Assembly: GCA_018262985.1 (NCBI GenBank)
Contig: JADFDI010000005.1
Coordinates: forward strand, 124,001 to 188,000
DNA: 64,000 bases
Direction: 5' to 3'
From: Spirochaetota bacterium
GTDB lineage: Bacteria > Spirochaetota > Spirochaetia > Treponematales > UBA12059
Numbering within the stretch: position 1 is the first letter of the stretch; each line of letters opens with the position of its first letter. A program made the position numbers and the translations under genes. This document shows positions 53,432 through 62,956 of this stretch, piece by piece. The notes below the pieces were generated by a model. That model had not been told where the DNA came from. It saw only the letters and a program-made list of their open reading frames with translations, and made no database searches.

Positions 53432-55069
53432 TCAATGATCTCCGCGCGCCGAGAGGCGAGCGTTCAGGTCTTCCATGCGTTTCAGGTTCTCCGCGCCGAG
53501 GGCTTCGAGCGAGGCGGCCCCCTCCATGATGGTTTCGCAGGCGGTCCGGACCTTGGCGGCCCCGTCGCGGAGCCCGGCCGCGACCATCCTCGAGTCGGCC
53601 GATCTGGCGGCCGAATCCTTGAGGGCGGCGCCCGTGTCCTCGGTCGCCTTTCCCGAGCTTTCGGCGAGGGCTCCGAAGCCGTCGACGGCCTCGCGGATGC
53701 CGGTAGTGCCCGCGGAGACTTCGGCGAGCCTGACGAGGATGCCGCCGAGCGCCTCCGAGACGTTCTGTATCTCCTCCGACATCCGGCCGAAAAACACGCG
53801 CGCCTCGTCGTTCGCGCCCGTGGCGTTCTCGACCGCGGTCTGGATGTCGGCAAGCAGCGTGGAGATGCCGCGGGATCCTTCGCCGGCTTCCTCGGACAAG
53901 GCGCGGATCTCCTCCGCGACCACCGCGAAGCCTTTCCCGGCGTCGCCGGCGTGCGCCGCCTCGATGGACGCGTTCATGCCGAGCAGGTTGGTCCGGCCGG
54001 AGACGTCGCCGATGAGGGTGTTGATCTCGTCCATGCGCTCGACCGCCTTGACGATGCCCTCGATGGCGGCGGCCAGCTCCTCGATCCGCTCCTCGCCGCC
54101 GCGCGCCAGGTTGGCCAGGTCGTCGATGCCGCCCTTCCGTTTCGAGGAGGTCTCGTTTACCTCCTCGATGGCGTGGAGCATCTGCCCGATGGCCGCGGTG
54201 GCCTCGAGCACCCGGTTAGAGAAAGTCGAGAGCGAGGTCCGCACCCGCGCTTGCGCCTCCGCGGCCGAGCTCTCGTGCTCCGCCGCCGTCCCGAGCGTGT
54301 TGTCGAGCTCGTCGATGGCCGCGACTTCCCGCGACGCGACTTCGAGGAGGACCCGTGCGGAATCCGACAGGCCGGCGGCTGCGTTCGCGAGCCTCGTGCC
54401 GACCGCGATCGCCGATTCCCGGGCCTCCGCGGCCGCGACCATCATCGAATCGTACTGGCGCCGCGCGACCAGGGCGGAGCGCTCGCTCTCGTCCACCAGC
54501 GAGGCTTGCATGCCGATCGAGACGGCGGTGAAAGCGCCTCCGGTGACGACGAGCAGGGCGGAAGTGGCGAGCGACTGGATGGCGAGCTCGGTGACGGCGC
54601 CGTCGGCGGGAAGCGCGTCGAGCAGGTAGAGCGCGACGATGGCGGCGAGGTCGAGCGCGGCGATCGTCCAGGCTTGCCGGCGTTTCACCGCGAGCAAGCC
54701 GGTCAGGACGAGCAAGAAGGAACCGAGCGTGCCGAAGACGTAGCATTCATAGACGTCGCGGTATTCGTCGAATTTGATGGCGGCGAACATGACGCCGAAG
54801 AGGCCGTACAGGAACAGCGAAGAGGCGAGGCGGTATCGTCCCTTCGCCATGAGAAGGAGCGCGAGGCCGCAGAAGACGCAGAGCAGGAGCAGGAAGGCTC
54901 CGACGACGAACGCACCCGTGGCGAACATTAGGGAGCCGAGCGCGACGCCGAGAAGTCCGACGACCAGGGTGCTCGGGGCCAGCAGGCGGGCTTTCTTCCG
55001 GGTCCGGACGTCCGAATCGTCGTAGGGCGCCGTGAAAACGCGCATCAGGGCCGAAAGAGGGTTCGCCAT
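53432..55069 (-). CDS. Methyl-accepting chemotaxis protein with multi-helix N-terminus
   Basis: 545 residues. About six membrane helices in the first ~195 residues (LLAPSTLVVGLLGVALG, AFVVGAFLLLLCVFCGLALLL, LASSLFLYGLFGVMFAAI, VFGTLGSFLLVLTGLLAV, WTIAALDLAAIVALYLL, SLATSALLVVTGGAFTAVS) with no large periplasmic sensor and no HAMP. The rest is an MCP signalling hairpin with the tip IGDVSGRTNLLGMNASIEAAHAG and GKGFAVVAEEIRALSEEAG. It lacks a pentapeptide tether. GGAGG precedes the ATG. Probably senses membrane state or pairs with another receptor. Confidence 0.92.
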   Translation of the reverse strand: MANPLSALMRVFTAPYDDSDVRTRKKARLLAPSTLVVGLLGVALGSLMFATGAFVVGAFLLLLCVFCGLALLLMAKGRYRLASSLFLYGLFGVMFAAIKFDEYRDVYECYVFGTLGSFLLVLTGLLAVKRRQAWTIAALDLAAIVALYLLDALPADGAVTELAIQSLATSALLVVTGGAFTAVSIGMQASLVDESERSALVARRQYDSMMVAAAEARESAIAVGTRLANAAAGLSDSARVLLEVASREVAAIDELDNTLGTAAEHESSAAEAQARVRTSLSTFSNRVLEATAAIGQMLHAIEEVNETSSKRKGGIDDLANLARGGEERIEELAAAIEGIVKAVERMDEINTLIGDVSGRTNLLGMNASIEAAHAGDAGKGFAVVAEEIRALSEEAGEGSRGISTLLADIQTAVENATGANDEARVFFGRMSEEIQNVSEALGGILVRLAEVSAGTTGIREAVDGFGALAESSGKATEDTGAALKDSAARSADSRMVAAGLRDGAAKVRTACETIMEGAASLEALGAENLKRMEDLNARLSARGDH

Positions 55070-55207
55070 GGTGCCTCCGGGTTATTTCGTCGCCGCCAAG
55101 TATCCGCCATCGCGGGCGGCGAGGCAAGCGCGACCGGAGTCCCCGTCCCGAAGGGGTGACGGCCCCGCCGGAACCGGACTTGGCGGGGGAAGCTCGGCCG
55201 GAGCGGC

Positions 55208-56263
55208 TTACTTCCCCTCGCGCTTCTTCCTCGCGTCCTCGGCCTTGCGCGAGATGCGGTTCCATACCGCCGACATGCCCATCGCCTTCCGGACGGCGTT
55301 CAGCGTGGTCCGGGCTTCCTCGCGCATGCGCATGGTGCCCTCGTAGACGACCTCGTCCGCGAGTCCCGACTGGCTTTCGTATTTGGCCCGACGCTCGCGG
55401 ATGGGATCGAGGAAGGCGTTGATGGAGCGGGCCAGCTTCTGCTTCACCTCGACGTCGCCGACCTTGCCTTCACGATAGCGCGACTTGAGGTCCTCGACCT
55501 CGGCCTTGTCCGGGTTGAAAGCGTCGTGGTAGTCGAACACCGGATTCCCTTCGACGGTGCCGGGGATGTCGGCGCTGACGCGCTTGGGGTCGGTGTACAT
55601 GGACATGACGCGCTTCTCGACGGTCTTCGCGTCGTCCGAGAGGAAGATGGCGTTGTTGAGGCTCTTCGACATCTTCGCGTTGCCGTCGGTTCCGACGAGC
55701 GATCCGTACTCGGAGACGAGCACGTCGGGGACGGGGAAGGTCTCGCCGTAGAGGTTGTTGAAGCGGCGGGCGATCTCGCGCGTGATCTCGACGTGCGCGA
55801 CGTTGTCCTTGCCCACCGGCACCAGGTGGGCGCGCGGCAGGAGGATGTCGGCGGCCTGGAGCACGGGATAGCCCAGGAGGCCGAAGGGCATTTCCTCGAT
55901 GCCGGCGCCCTGGGCCATTTCCTTGAGGCTCGGGATGCGCGAAAGGCGCGGCACGGTCACCAGGTTCTGGAAGTAGAGCGAAAGCTCGATTACCTCGGGG
56001 ACGGCGCTCTGGAGGTAGATGACCGAGCGGGCCGGGTCTATGCCGACCGAGAGGTAGTCGAGCGCGGCGGAGCGGACGTTGTCCGGCAGGGCCTCGATGT
56101 GTTCCTTCTCGGGCTTGGTGGTCAGGGTATGGAGGTCGGCGATGATGAAGAAACAATCGTAGTCGTCCTGGAGGCGGACGCGGTTCTGCAGGCTGCCGAC
56201 GTAGTGGCCCAGATGAAGCTTGCCGGTGGGTCTGTCCCCGGTGAGTATGCGCTTGCGTTCCAT
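55208..56263 (-). CDS. trpS: Tryptophanyl-tRNA synthetase
   Basis: 351 residues. Class I synthetase: [17 protein letters not shown] (HIGH-type), [36 protein letters not shown], and [10 protein letters not shown] (KMSKS). GGGAGAA ribosome site lies within a 14-bp palindrome (56272-56285) so the leader could form a hairpin over it. No T-box elements seen. Confidence 0.96.
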   Translation of the reverse strand: MERKRILTGDRPTGKLHLGHYVGSLQNRVRLQDDYDCFFIIADLHTLTTKPEKEHIEALPDNVRSAALDYLSVGIDPARSVIYLQSAVPEVIELSLYFQNLVTVPRLSRIPSLKEMAQGAGIEEMPFGLLGYPVLQAADILLPRAHLVPVGKDNVAHVEITREIARRFNNLYGETFPVPDVLVSEYGSLVGTDGNAKMSKSLNNAIFLSDDAKTVEKRVMSMYTDPKRVSADIPGTVEGNPVFDYHDAFNPDKAEVEDLKSRYREGKVGDVEVKQKLARSINAFLDPIRERRAKYESQSGLADEVVYEGTMRMREEARTTLNAVRKAMGMSAVWNRISRKAEDARKKREGK

Positions 56264-56271
56264 GTCATGGT

Positions 56272-56285
56272 TCTCCCGCGGGAGA
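56272..56285 (-). promoter_or_regulatory. 14-bp palindrome covering the trpS ribosome site
   Basis: TCTCCCGCGGGAGA, with the Shine-Dalgarno GGGAGA as one arm, ends nine bases before the trpS ATG. It could sequester the ribosome site or be an operator; both are inference. Confidence 0.4.
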
Positions 56286-56358
56286 GTCTAGCCTGAAGGG
56301 AGCGCCTGGCTCAAGCTCGGCCGGATCGGCGCCGGGGACGATGCTCGCGAAGCGGAGC

Positions 56359-56371
56359 GGGGACGGAGCTC
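56359..56371. repeat. Copy of the dispersed GGGGACGGAGCTC motif
   Basis: Exact 13-bp copy in the gap between trpS and the lipoprotein gene; a degenerate second copy (GGGGTACGGAGCTT) follows at about 56393. Confidence 0.6.
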
Positions 56372-56532
56372 GCCGCCCCGCCGCATCGGTTCGGGGTACG
56401 GAGCTTCATCGGACGCCCCGTTGTCCACGCAAGTCGTTCCGTGGTAGAAGTCGGAGCATCCACTACAGTTCGCAAACGCGCCGGCGGGTTCGGCGCTCGC
56501 GCCCTACTCATTACCGCGGGAGAAGCATCGCG

Positions 56533-57402
56533 ATGAAGGAACGAGCCCTCTGTCTCATCCCTGCGGCGGCCGCCGCCCTCTTGGTTTCCGCGTGCGCTTC
56601 CGCTCCCTTGGAGGGCGTCGGTGCCGGGTCGGAATCGCCTGTCGCCGCGGAGCGCGCCGAAACTGTCCGCGTTCCGGTGCTCGTCGAAGAGAAGGCCTAT
56701 CTGGCCGACGGCACCCTCGACCGGACCACCGCCTGGGCATACGACCCGGAGTACCGCGAGGCGCTGAAGCGAATCGTCGTCGAGGCCGGCCGGGCCGACC
56801 CCGTCGAGATCCTGACGCGCGAATTTGCCCCGGGGAGCGTCGTGGAGGCGCTCTTCGACTCCGAGGGCCGGCTCGTTTCCCGCAAGACCATCCGGCTCGA
56901 CGCGGAAGGCCGGAAGATCCGGGAGACTGTCGAAGGATCCATCCAGGAGCGCGGCACTGTTTCGGAATGGAGCTACGGTCCCAACGGCCGGTTGGCCGAA
57001 TGGCGCGTCTCGGACGCGGCCGGCTTGCCGCTCGCCGTCACGAAATACGCCTATTCCGGCGGACGCCTGGCCACGGCGAAGATGTACGATCCTTCGGGAA
57101 CGTTCGAAGGCCGGCTCGACTACAAGTACGACTCATCCGGTCGCCTTTCGGTCCGAACGCTCTCCGACGCGGCGGGCAAGCTCGAGCGGCGCGAGGAGTT
57201 CAAGTGGCGCGACGGCATCCTGGTCGAGGAAGCGAGCTACGGCAGGGCCGGCGCCCTCGAGCGCCGGGAGGTCCACGAAATCGGTCCTGACGGCGAGCGC
57301 GTCGCCACGACGGTCTACGACCAGGCCGGGCGCGTCCGGCGGAAGCTCGAGTTCTCCTACGTCTGGCGCGAGGAAACCCGCGCCGTCACCCATTCCGACT
57401 GA
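56533..57402 (+). CDS. Lipoprotein with YD-repeat-like strands
   Basis: 289 residues. Lipobox AALLVSAC. The mature C-terminal two thirds show repeats of about 20-22 residues with the pattern Y-x-x-x-G-R-L (EALFDSEGRLVSRK, WSYGPNGRLAEWRV, YAYSGGRLATAKMYD, YKYDSSGRLSVRT), as in YD/RHS or toxin-antitoxin-type wrapping repeats, giving a beta-solenoid or hairpin stack. No toxin domain. GGGAGAAG precedes the ATG. Twenty bases upstream of the HEAT-repeat gene. Confidence 0.75.
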   Translation: MKERALCLIPAAAAALLVSACASAPLEGVGAGSESPVAAERAETVRVPVLVEEKAYLADGTLDRTTAWAYDPEYREALKRIVVEAGRADPVEILTREFAPGSVVEALFDSEGRLVSRKTIRLDAEGRKIRETVEGSIQERGTVSEWSYGPNGRLAEWRVSDAAGLPLAVTKYAYSGGRLATAKMYDPSGTFEGRLDYKYDSSGRLSVRTLSDAAGKLERREEFKWRDGILVEEASYGRAGALERREVHEIGPDGERVATTVYDQAGRVRRKLEFSYVWREETRAVTHSD

Positions 57403-57422
57403 TCCGCAACGGAGGAATCCCG

Positions 57423-58604
57423 ATGACCCGCATCCCTCGCGCGGCGGCCCTGGCGGCGCTCGCGCTTTTCCTGGCGAGCGTCCCGCCGGCCGCCGCCGAC
57501 GAGTCCATCTTCGTCTACCGCCGCGTCTATCGCTACGCCGTGACGCTCCAGCAGAAATACGCCTCGATCGCGACGATCGGCGCGTCCGAGGACGAGCAGG
57601 CGGCCCCGGTGCTCGCCGAGGCGATCGAGGACCTTCTATCCATTCAGGCGAATTACTCGAAGCCGTCCGACAAGGAGCTGCTCGCCCGCGCGGTCCGCGA
57701 AGCCCTGGCCAGGCTCGGCGCCTGGCGCTACGCCGAAGCCGCCCCGACGGCCTGGTCCGTGGTCGAGCAGGTCGCGGAGCCGCTGGCCCGCGCCGAGGCG
57801 ATGATGGCGATCGGTTCGATGCGCGCCGTCGAGTACGCGCCGAAGATCGCCACCTTGCTCCGCAACCTCAACATGGGACCGGGCGGCGACCCCGAAGGGG
57901 ACGGACGCCTCGCGTACGGAGCCGTCCTGGCCCTGGAAAAGCTGCGCGATCCGGTCGGTTTCGCGCCGGTGTTCTTCGCCAGCGAAGGATGGTATACGAA
58001 GCGCGTCCGCGACGTCGCCGCCCGGGCCCTTCCGAACATCGCGGCGGATCCCACGGATCCCGTGCTGGAAATCGTCCGGCTCGAAAGCCTGGATCGGAAG
58101 ATCAAGGCGCTCAACCTGGAACTCGGTTCCGGGGCGTCCCGCGAGAGGAAACTCTCGGTCGTGGCTGCGGCCCTGTCCGTCTCGGTCGATCACGTCGCGC
58201 GCGACCGCCTGGAGCAGGCGAAGAGGACCGAGCTCCGCCGCCTCGCCCTCCGCGGCTTCGCGGCGCTCGAAGGCGACGGCGGCGCGCTGGTTCCGCTTTT
58301 CATGACCGTGCACCGCGAGGCGGCCGAGGTCGAGGACAAGGTGCTGGCCATGCAGGCGCTCGGCGTCGACGGCTCCGACGCCGCGGCCGTGGCCCTGCGC
58401 GACATCCTGCTCGAGCTCGACGCGCAGCAGCGCAGGGGCGTGAGCGACGAGCGCCGCGAACAGCTGGTGAAGGCCGGCATCCAGTACGCCCGCATGACGG
58501 CTTCGGCCGCGGTCTCGACCGCCCTCGTCGCCGTCAGCACCAACGACGGCTGGTCGAACTCGGTCATCGCGCTCGCGAAAGAGGCGCTCGCCGCGCTCAA
58601 ATAG
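57423..58604 (+). CDS. Secreted HEAT-repeat protein
   Basis: 393 residues with signal peptide (AALAALALFLASVPPAAA). The body is alpha-helical with HEAT-type repeat spacing (APVLAEAIEDLLSI, AYGAVLALEKLRDPVGFAPVFFA, RDVAARALPNIAADP, VLAMQALGVDGSDAAAVALRDIL). Likely a periplasmic scaffold. GGAGG precedes the ATG. Paired with the preceding lipoprotein. Confidence 0.78.
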   Translation: MTRIPRAAALAALALFLASVPPAAADESIFVYRRVYRYAVTLQQKYASIATIGASEDEQAAPVLAEAIEDLLSIQANYSKPSDKELLARAVREALARLGAWRYAEAAPTAWSVVEQVAEPLARAEAMMAIGSMRAVEYAPKIATLLRNLNMGPGGDPEGDGRLAYGAVLALEKLRDPVGFAPVFFASEGWYTKRVRDVAARALPNIAADPTDPVLEIVRLESLDRKIKALNLELGSGASRERKLSVVAAALSVSVDHVARDRLEQAKRTELRRLALRGFAALEGDGGALVPLFMTVHREAAEVEDKVLAMQALGVDGSDAAAVALRDILLELDAQQRRGVSDERREQLVKAGIQYARMTASAAVSTALVAVSTNDGWSNSVIALAKEALAALK

Positions 58605-58735
58605 CGCTGCATGCTCCGGGAGGCGTATTTTCGCCGTTCGCCCGACCCGGGGAATCTGCCCTTTCCTTACGCTTCCCACGGATTCGGCCGCCCGGTGTAT
58701 ACTCGGGCGGTCGATTTCTTTTACGGGAGAGACGA

Positions 58736-59854
58736 ATGGACAAGTACGCCGAACGCCGCGCCAAGGTCGCCGCGTGGCTCGAGAACAAGGGTATCGCCGC
58801 CGCGATGTTCGAGGATACCGAGGGGAGGCGCGATCCGTCGATTCGCTACCTTTCGGGACAACCGGGCGATTCGCTCCTGTTCGTGACGGCCAAGGGCCGG
58901 TCCGTGCTCGTGCCGTGGGACGCCAACATGGCCGCCCGCTACGCCAGCGTCGAACGCGTAGTGCCGTACGGCGAGTACGGACGCCAGGCCGCGAAGGCCC
59001 TCGCGGCGCTCGCCGCGGACGAAGGCCTTCCACATGGGGCGCTCGTGGAGTTGCCCGCCGCCACGCCTTATCCGGTCTATGTGGATTACGCGGCGGAGGT
59101 CGAGAGCCTCGACTTCACCTGCCGCGCCGACGGCGTCGACGAGTTCGTACTCGGCCTGCGCGCCGTCAAGGATGAGGCCGAAATCGATCTTTACCGCCGC
59201 GCCGCCGCGATCACCGACGAGGTGGCGGACGAGATCGAGCGCATGGTGCGCGAGGGCCGTGCGAAGACCGAGGCCGACGTCGCGCTCTTCATCGAACGCG
59301 CCTGCCGCGAACGCGGCTGCGAGGGCACCGGCTTCGACACGCTCGCCGCGGGACCCGGGCGCTCGTTCGGCATCCACGCGTTCCCGAACTACACGGCCGC
59401 TCCCTTCGCCGCCGAGGGACTGTCGATCCTGGACTTCGGCCTCAAGCTCGACGGCTACACCACCGACGTCACCATGACCTTCGCGCGCGGCAAGCTCGAC
59501 GCGAAGCGCGAGCGCATGGTCGCTCTGGTGGAGCGCGCCTATGCCGAAGCGGTGGCCATGTGCCGGCCGGGAACCGCCACCCGCGACATCGCGCTCCGGG
59601 TCGAGGCGATCTTCGACGAGGCCGGCATGAAGATGCCGCACGCCCTCGGGCACGGCGTCGGCCTCGAGGCGCACGAGGCGCCCTGGGTCCGCACCCGCGA
59701 GGACAACCTCTGGAAGCTGGCGCCCGGCCACGTCGTCACCATGGAGCCGGGGCTCTACGATCCGGAGGCCGGCGGCGTCAGGCTCGAGAACGACGTGCTG
59801 GTGACGGAGACCGGTTTCGAGGTGCTCACGAAGTCGCGGATCGTTCGGCTGTAG
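58736..59854 (+). CDS. Xaa-Pro aminopeptidase/dipeptidase (M24B)
   Basis: 372 residues. Creatinase N-domain (1-135) then the pitta-bread metallopeptidase: LDFGLKLDGYTTDVTMTF (two Asp ligands), GHGVGLEAHE (His), TMEPGLY (Glu) and RLENDVLVTE (Glu) give the full dinuclear metal site. Cleaves Xaa-Pro bonds in peptides; cytoplasmic. GGGAGA precedes the ATG and TATACT at 58698-58703 may be its -10 box. Confidence 0.93.
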   Translation: MDKYAERRAKVAAWLENKGIAAAMFEDTEGRRDPSIRYLSGQPGDSLLFVTAKGRSVLVPWDANMAARYASVERVVPYGEYGRQAAKALAALAADEGLPHGALVELPAATPYPVYVDYAAEVESLDFTCRADGVDEFVLGLRAVKDEAEIDLYRRAAAITDEVADEIERMVREGRAKTEADVALFIERACRERGCEGTGFDTLAAGPGRSFGIHAFPNYTAAPFAAEGLSILDFGLKLDGYTTDVTMTFARGKLDAKRERMVALVERAYAEAVAMCRPGTATRDIALRVEAIFDEAGMKMPHALGHGVGLEAHEAPWVRTREDNLWKLAPGHVVTMEPGLYDPEAGGVRLENDVLVTETGFEVLTKSRIVRL

Positions 59855-59875
59855 TTTCGGGGAACCCGCCCGGGG

Positions 59876-60877
59876 CTACGCGCTCCGGGCGGCTTTCCAG
59901 CGCAGGGTCCTTCCGGCGGCCAGGGGACGGACTCCGTCGACGGCTTCCGGTACGGTCCAGTCCTCCCGCCAGAGCCGGACCGAGCCGCGGTTCGGCTCGA
60001 GGCCGTGGAACGCGGCGCCGTGCACCGCGATGAAGCCTTCGAGGCCGTCGAGCGCGCCTTCCTCCTCGAAGCAGCCGGCCAACAAGGCCAGCGCCACCGG
60101 CGCGGCGTAGACCCCGGCGGCTCCCGCCGCCTTCCGCGCCGGCTCGTGGGGCGCCGAATCCGAGCCGAAAAAGAATTTCCGGCTTCCCGAGCAGGCCGCG
60201 CGGCGCAGTTCCGCCCGGTCGGCGCCCGACTTCGGCAGGGGTTTGCAGTACAGGGCCGTGTCGAGCGATTCCCCTAAAAGGTCTTCGAGGGTGAAGCACA
60301 GGTGGTGGGCCGTGATCGTCGCGCCGACCGTTTCCGGCGCTTCCTCGACCCAGCGGACGGCCGCCGCGCCGGACAGGTGTTCGACCGAGAGGCGGAGTCC
60401 CGGGTGTGCCCGGACGATGCGGTCGAGGACCGGCAGGAAGGCCGTTTCGCGTTCGAGGACCGGGGCGGAAGGTTCCTCCGCGTGCACGGCCAAGGCCAGG
60501 CCGAGATCCCGCATGGCGCCGAGGGCCTCGTCCGCCTCCGCCGGATCGCGGATGCCGTCGCCCGAATTGGTGGTGGAGCCGGCGGGATAGTACTTGCCGA
60601 TCCTGGCGCCGGCCTCCGCTAGCGCCCGCACGTCGTTTTCGTCCATTCCGGGTATCAGCTTGAAAACGGGAATCACGGCCAGCCCGGGGGCCGCGCGTTC
60701 GATGGACGCTACATAGTCCACGAGCGCCGCGGGGGTGGCGAGGGGGGGCAGGGTGTTCGGCATCGGCGCGACCCGCGCGAAGCCCGCGGCGTGGCGGCGG
60801 GCGAAGGCCGCGAGCGGCGCTCCTTGCCTGAGGTGGGCATGGAAATCGTCGGGAGCCCGAATTTCAATTCCAGGCAT
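59876..60877 (-). CDS. pyrC: Dihydroorotase
   Basis: 333 residues, class II PyrC length. Cyclises carbamoyl-aspartate in pyrimidine synthesis. Zinc ligands in DDFHAHLRQG, the carboxylated Lys in GKYYPAGSTTNS, His in VHAEEPS and EHLSG, and the metal Asp in FFFGSDSAPH. Weakly placed GGAGG before ATG 60877. No other pyr genes nearby; a 44-residue ORF lies upstream on the same strand. Confidence 0.95.
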   Translation of the reverse strand: MPGIEIRAPDDFHAHLRQGAPLAAFARRHAAGFARVAPMPNTLPPLATPAALVDYVASIERAAPGLAVIPVFKLIPGMDENDVRALAEAGARIGKYYPAGSTTNSGDGIRDPAEADEALGAMRDLGLALAVHAEEPSAPVLERETAFLPVLDRIVRAHPGLRLSVEHLSGAAAVRWVEEAPETVGATITAHHLCFTLEDLLGESLDTALYCKPLPKSGADRAELRRAACSGSRKFFFGSDSAPHEPARKAAGAAGVYAAPVALALLAGCFEEEGALDGLEGFIAVHGAAFHGLEPNRGSVRLWREDWTVPEAVDGVRPLAAGRTLRWKAARSA

Positions 60878-60956
60878 CTTTGGGCGAGCCTCCCCCCGGG
60901 CGGCGGAATCGTTGCTTCGCGGCCCGCGGGCCGCGCTCCGCGCCAGCCCTTCGGGC

Positions 60957-61091
60957 TCAGGACTTCTCGGCGTTGGCCTCGGCGTAGGCGCGGAATTCCT
61001 CGATGGTCATCCTGTCGGAGTACATGGGATAGAGGGCTTCGACCAGTTCTTCCAGCGTGGGGAACTTCGCCCCGTCAAGCTTGTATGCCAT
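60957..61091 (-). CDS. 44-residue acidic protein, unknown function
   Basis: Short ORF reading MAYKLDGAKFPTLEELVEAL then YPMYSDRMTIEEFRAYAEAN and a few more residues. GAGGCGC precedes ATG 61091. Codon choice is like the neighbours and the composition looks protein-like (helix-rich, acidic), so I keep it as a real small gene. It lies 79 bases upstream of pyrC on the same strand, with GC palindromes (60918-60935, 60945-60957) between. No family recognised. Confidence 0.55.
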   Translation of the reverse strand: MAYKLDGAKFPTLEELVEALYPMYSDRMTIEEFRAYAEANAEKS

Positions 61092-61255
61092 CTTGCGCCT
61101 CGATAACGCGGAAACCGGATGCCCGCGTGCCGCGGGATCGATCGGGGAAGCTTGCCCGGGGGATCCGGCTTCCCGCGAATCCGGCACGGGCATGATACGG
61201 AATTCGGGGTTCCTGCGCAAGCTCGATCCAGGGTCGAAGGTCTCGAAAGGCCCGA

Positions 61256-61284
61256 TTGACGAGGGCGTCCGACGCGGGTAGGCT
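61256..61284 (+). promoter_or_regulatory. Putative leaderless promoter of murA
   Basis: TTGACG (61256-61261), 17-bp spacer, TAGGCT (61279-61284), six bases, then ATG 61291. No ribosome site. Confidence 0.55.
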
Positions 61285-61290
61285 CGGCCC

Positions 61291-62574
61291 ATGTACAAGT
61301 ATCGCATCGAAGGCGGCTTCCCTATCAAGGGACGCATCCGCGCCAGCGGCAACAAGAACGCCGCGCTTCCCTGCATCGCCGCGACCCTGCTCGCGGACGA
61401 CGTGGTCACCCTGCGGAACATTCCCGAGATCGAGGACGTGCAGGTCATGCTGGACATCCTCCGCCATCTCGGGTCGACCGTGGAATCCATCGGACCGAAC
61501 GAATGGCGCATCGACCCGCGGACGGCCGCGCGGACCGACGTGGCCGTCGAGCTGTCCCGGAAGATCCGCGCGAGCATCCTTTTCGCCGGCCCCATGCTCG
61601 CGCGTTTCGGCCGACTTACCCTTCCGCCGCCGGGCGGCGACGTCATCGGCCGACGTCGGGTCGATACGCACTTGCTCGCGCTCGAGGAGCTCGGGGCGCG
61701 CATCGAGATCGACGGCGTGTTCGCCTTCACCGCGAACAAGCTGGTCGGCTCCGACATCTTCCTCGACGAGGCTTCCGTTACCGCGACCGAGAACGCGGTC
61801 ATGGCGGCGGTCAGGGCGGAAGGGCGCACGGTCCTCCGCAACGTGGCCAGCGAGCCGCACGTGCAGGACCTCTGCCGCATGCTCGTCTCGATGGGCGCGC
61901 GGATCTCGGGGATCGGTTCCAATATCCTCGAGATCGAGGGAGTGGAGCGGCTCGGCGGCTGCGACTATTCGATCGGTCCCGATTTCATGGAGATCGGCTC
62001 GTTCATCGGGCTGGCGGCGGTGACGCGAGGCGAGATCGAGATCGAAGGCGTCAACCCGGACGACCTGCGGATGATGAAGATAGGCTTCGGCCGCCTCGGC
62101 ATCCGCTGGAGCGTCGAGGGCGACGTCCTGACCATGCCCGCCGGGCAGTCCATGCGCGTCGTGCCCGACCTCGGGGGACAGACCCCGAAGATCGACGACG
62201 CGCCGTGGCCGGGCTTCCCGCCTGACCTGACCTCCATCATGACGGTCGTCGCGACCCAGGTGGATGGGATGGTGCTGATCCACGAGAAGATGTTCGAATC
62301 GCGCATGTTCTTCGTGGACAAGCTGATCGGGATGGGAGCGCGCATCGTGCTCTGCGACCCGCATAGGGCGGTCGTTTCGGGGCCGGCGCGTCTCTCCGGC
62401 TCCGAGCTGGTCAGCCCCGACGTCCGCGCGGGCATGGCCATGGTCATTGCCGCCCTCTGCGCCGAAGGCGTCTCCACCATCAAGAACGTGTATCAGATCG
62501 AACGAGGCTACGAACGGCTGACCGAGCGGCTCAGGTCGCTCGGCGCCCGGATCGAGCGACTCCAGGATTGCTGA
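61291..62574 (+). CDS. murA: UDP-N-acetylglucosamine 1-carboxyvinyltransferase, Cys-to-Asp form
   Basis: 427 residues, the usual length. First committed step of peptidoglycan synthesis, adding enolpyruvate to UDP-GlcNAc. The N-terminal [10 protein letters not shown] (Lys-Asn pair) and the C-terminal [14 protein letters not shown] and [12 protein letters not shown] are family hallmarks. The active-site loop reads [17 protein letters not shown] with Asp at residue 117 where E. coli has Cys115, the substitution that makes MurA insensitive to fosfomycin. Convergent overlap of 44 bp with the DnaJ-domain gene. Confidence 0.97.
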   Translation: MYKYRIEGGFPIKGRIRASGNKNAALPCIAATLLADDVVTLRNIPEIEDVQVMLDILRHLGSTVESIGPNEWRIDPRTAARTDVAVELSRKIRASILFAGPMLARFGRLTLPPPGGDVIGRRRVDTHLLALEELGARIEIDGVFAFTANKLVGSDIFLDEASVTATENAVMAAVRAEGRTVLRNVASEPHVQDLCRMLVSMGARISGIGSNILEIEGVERLGGCDYSIGPDFMEIGSFIGLAAVTRGEIEIEGVNPDDLRMMKIGFGRLGIRWSVEGDVLTMPAGQSMRVVPDLGGQTPKIDDAPWPGFPPDLTSIMTVVATQVDGMVLIHEKMFESRMFFVDKLIGMGARIVLCDPHRAVVSGPARLSGSELVSPDVRAGMAMVIAALCAEGVSTIKNVYQIERGYERLTERLRSLGARIERLQDC

Positions 62575-62956
62575 GGAGCGTCTCGTAGGCTTTCCGCGCG
62601 GCCATGAAGCGCTCGGGGTCCGGCGTCGGACCGTCCGGGTGGCTCTCCTTGGAGATCGCGCGGAAAGCCCGTTTGATCGCGGAGGCAGGCGCGTCGACCG
62701 GCACCCCGAGCAGGGCCGCCGATTCATCGCGTTCCGGAGCCGTGGCGTCCCGGGCTCCCGTTCCGGAACCTCCGTCCGCGTCCTGGGCTCGTCGACGCTT
62801 TCGGGCTCCGTCCAGCATGGCCCCGAGCGCGAGGCCCACCAAGGCTCCGTACCACGAACCTCCGATCGCGCCGATCGTCAAGCCGGCCAGCTTGCCGGCC
62901 GACGCGACGAGCGCCGGCCGGCTCCGCTCGAGCGCGCTGAGGACGGACTCAATCAC
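62531..62956 (-). CDS. Membrane-anchored DnaJ-domain protein
   Basis: 141 residues from GTG 62956, overlapping the upstream stop. A Gly-rich helix ([23 protein letters not shown], residues ~25-48) is followed by a basic linker and a C-terminal J domain ([28 protein letters not shown] at [22 protein letters not shown]). HPD is intact so it can stimulate an Hsp70. The helix may form a glycine-zipper assembly, like TerB/DjlA-type proteins. Its start site lacks a good ribosome site and is translated by coupling. Confidence 0.82.
   Translation of the reverse strand: MIESVLSALERSRPALVASAGKLAGLTIGAIGGSWYGALVGLALGAMLDGARKRRRAQDADGGSGTGARDATAPERDESAALLGVPVDAPASAIKRAFRAISKESHPDGPTPDPERFMAARKAYETLLSNPGVARSGRRAT

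Noticed and set aside
56264..56340. T-box leader before trpS
   Set aside because: The leader is too short and shows no AGGGTGGNACCGCG-like T-box sequence.
60918..60935. 18-bp palindrome CGCGGCCCGCGGGCCGCG as an operator
   Set aside because: It is all G and C, with no second copy seen, and could be chance; noted only with the 44-residue gene.
62173..62185. GGGGACAGACCCC in murA, and similar strings at 23592 and 32483
   Set aside because: They look like the dispersed motif but lack GAGCTC, and at 62173 and 23592 they simply encode conserved residues (GGQTP, GVCPRG), so I do not count them as copies.
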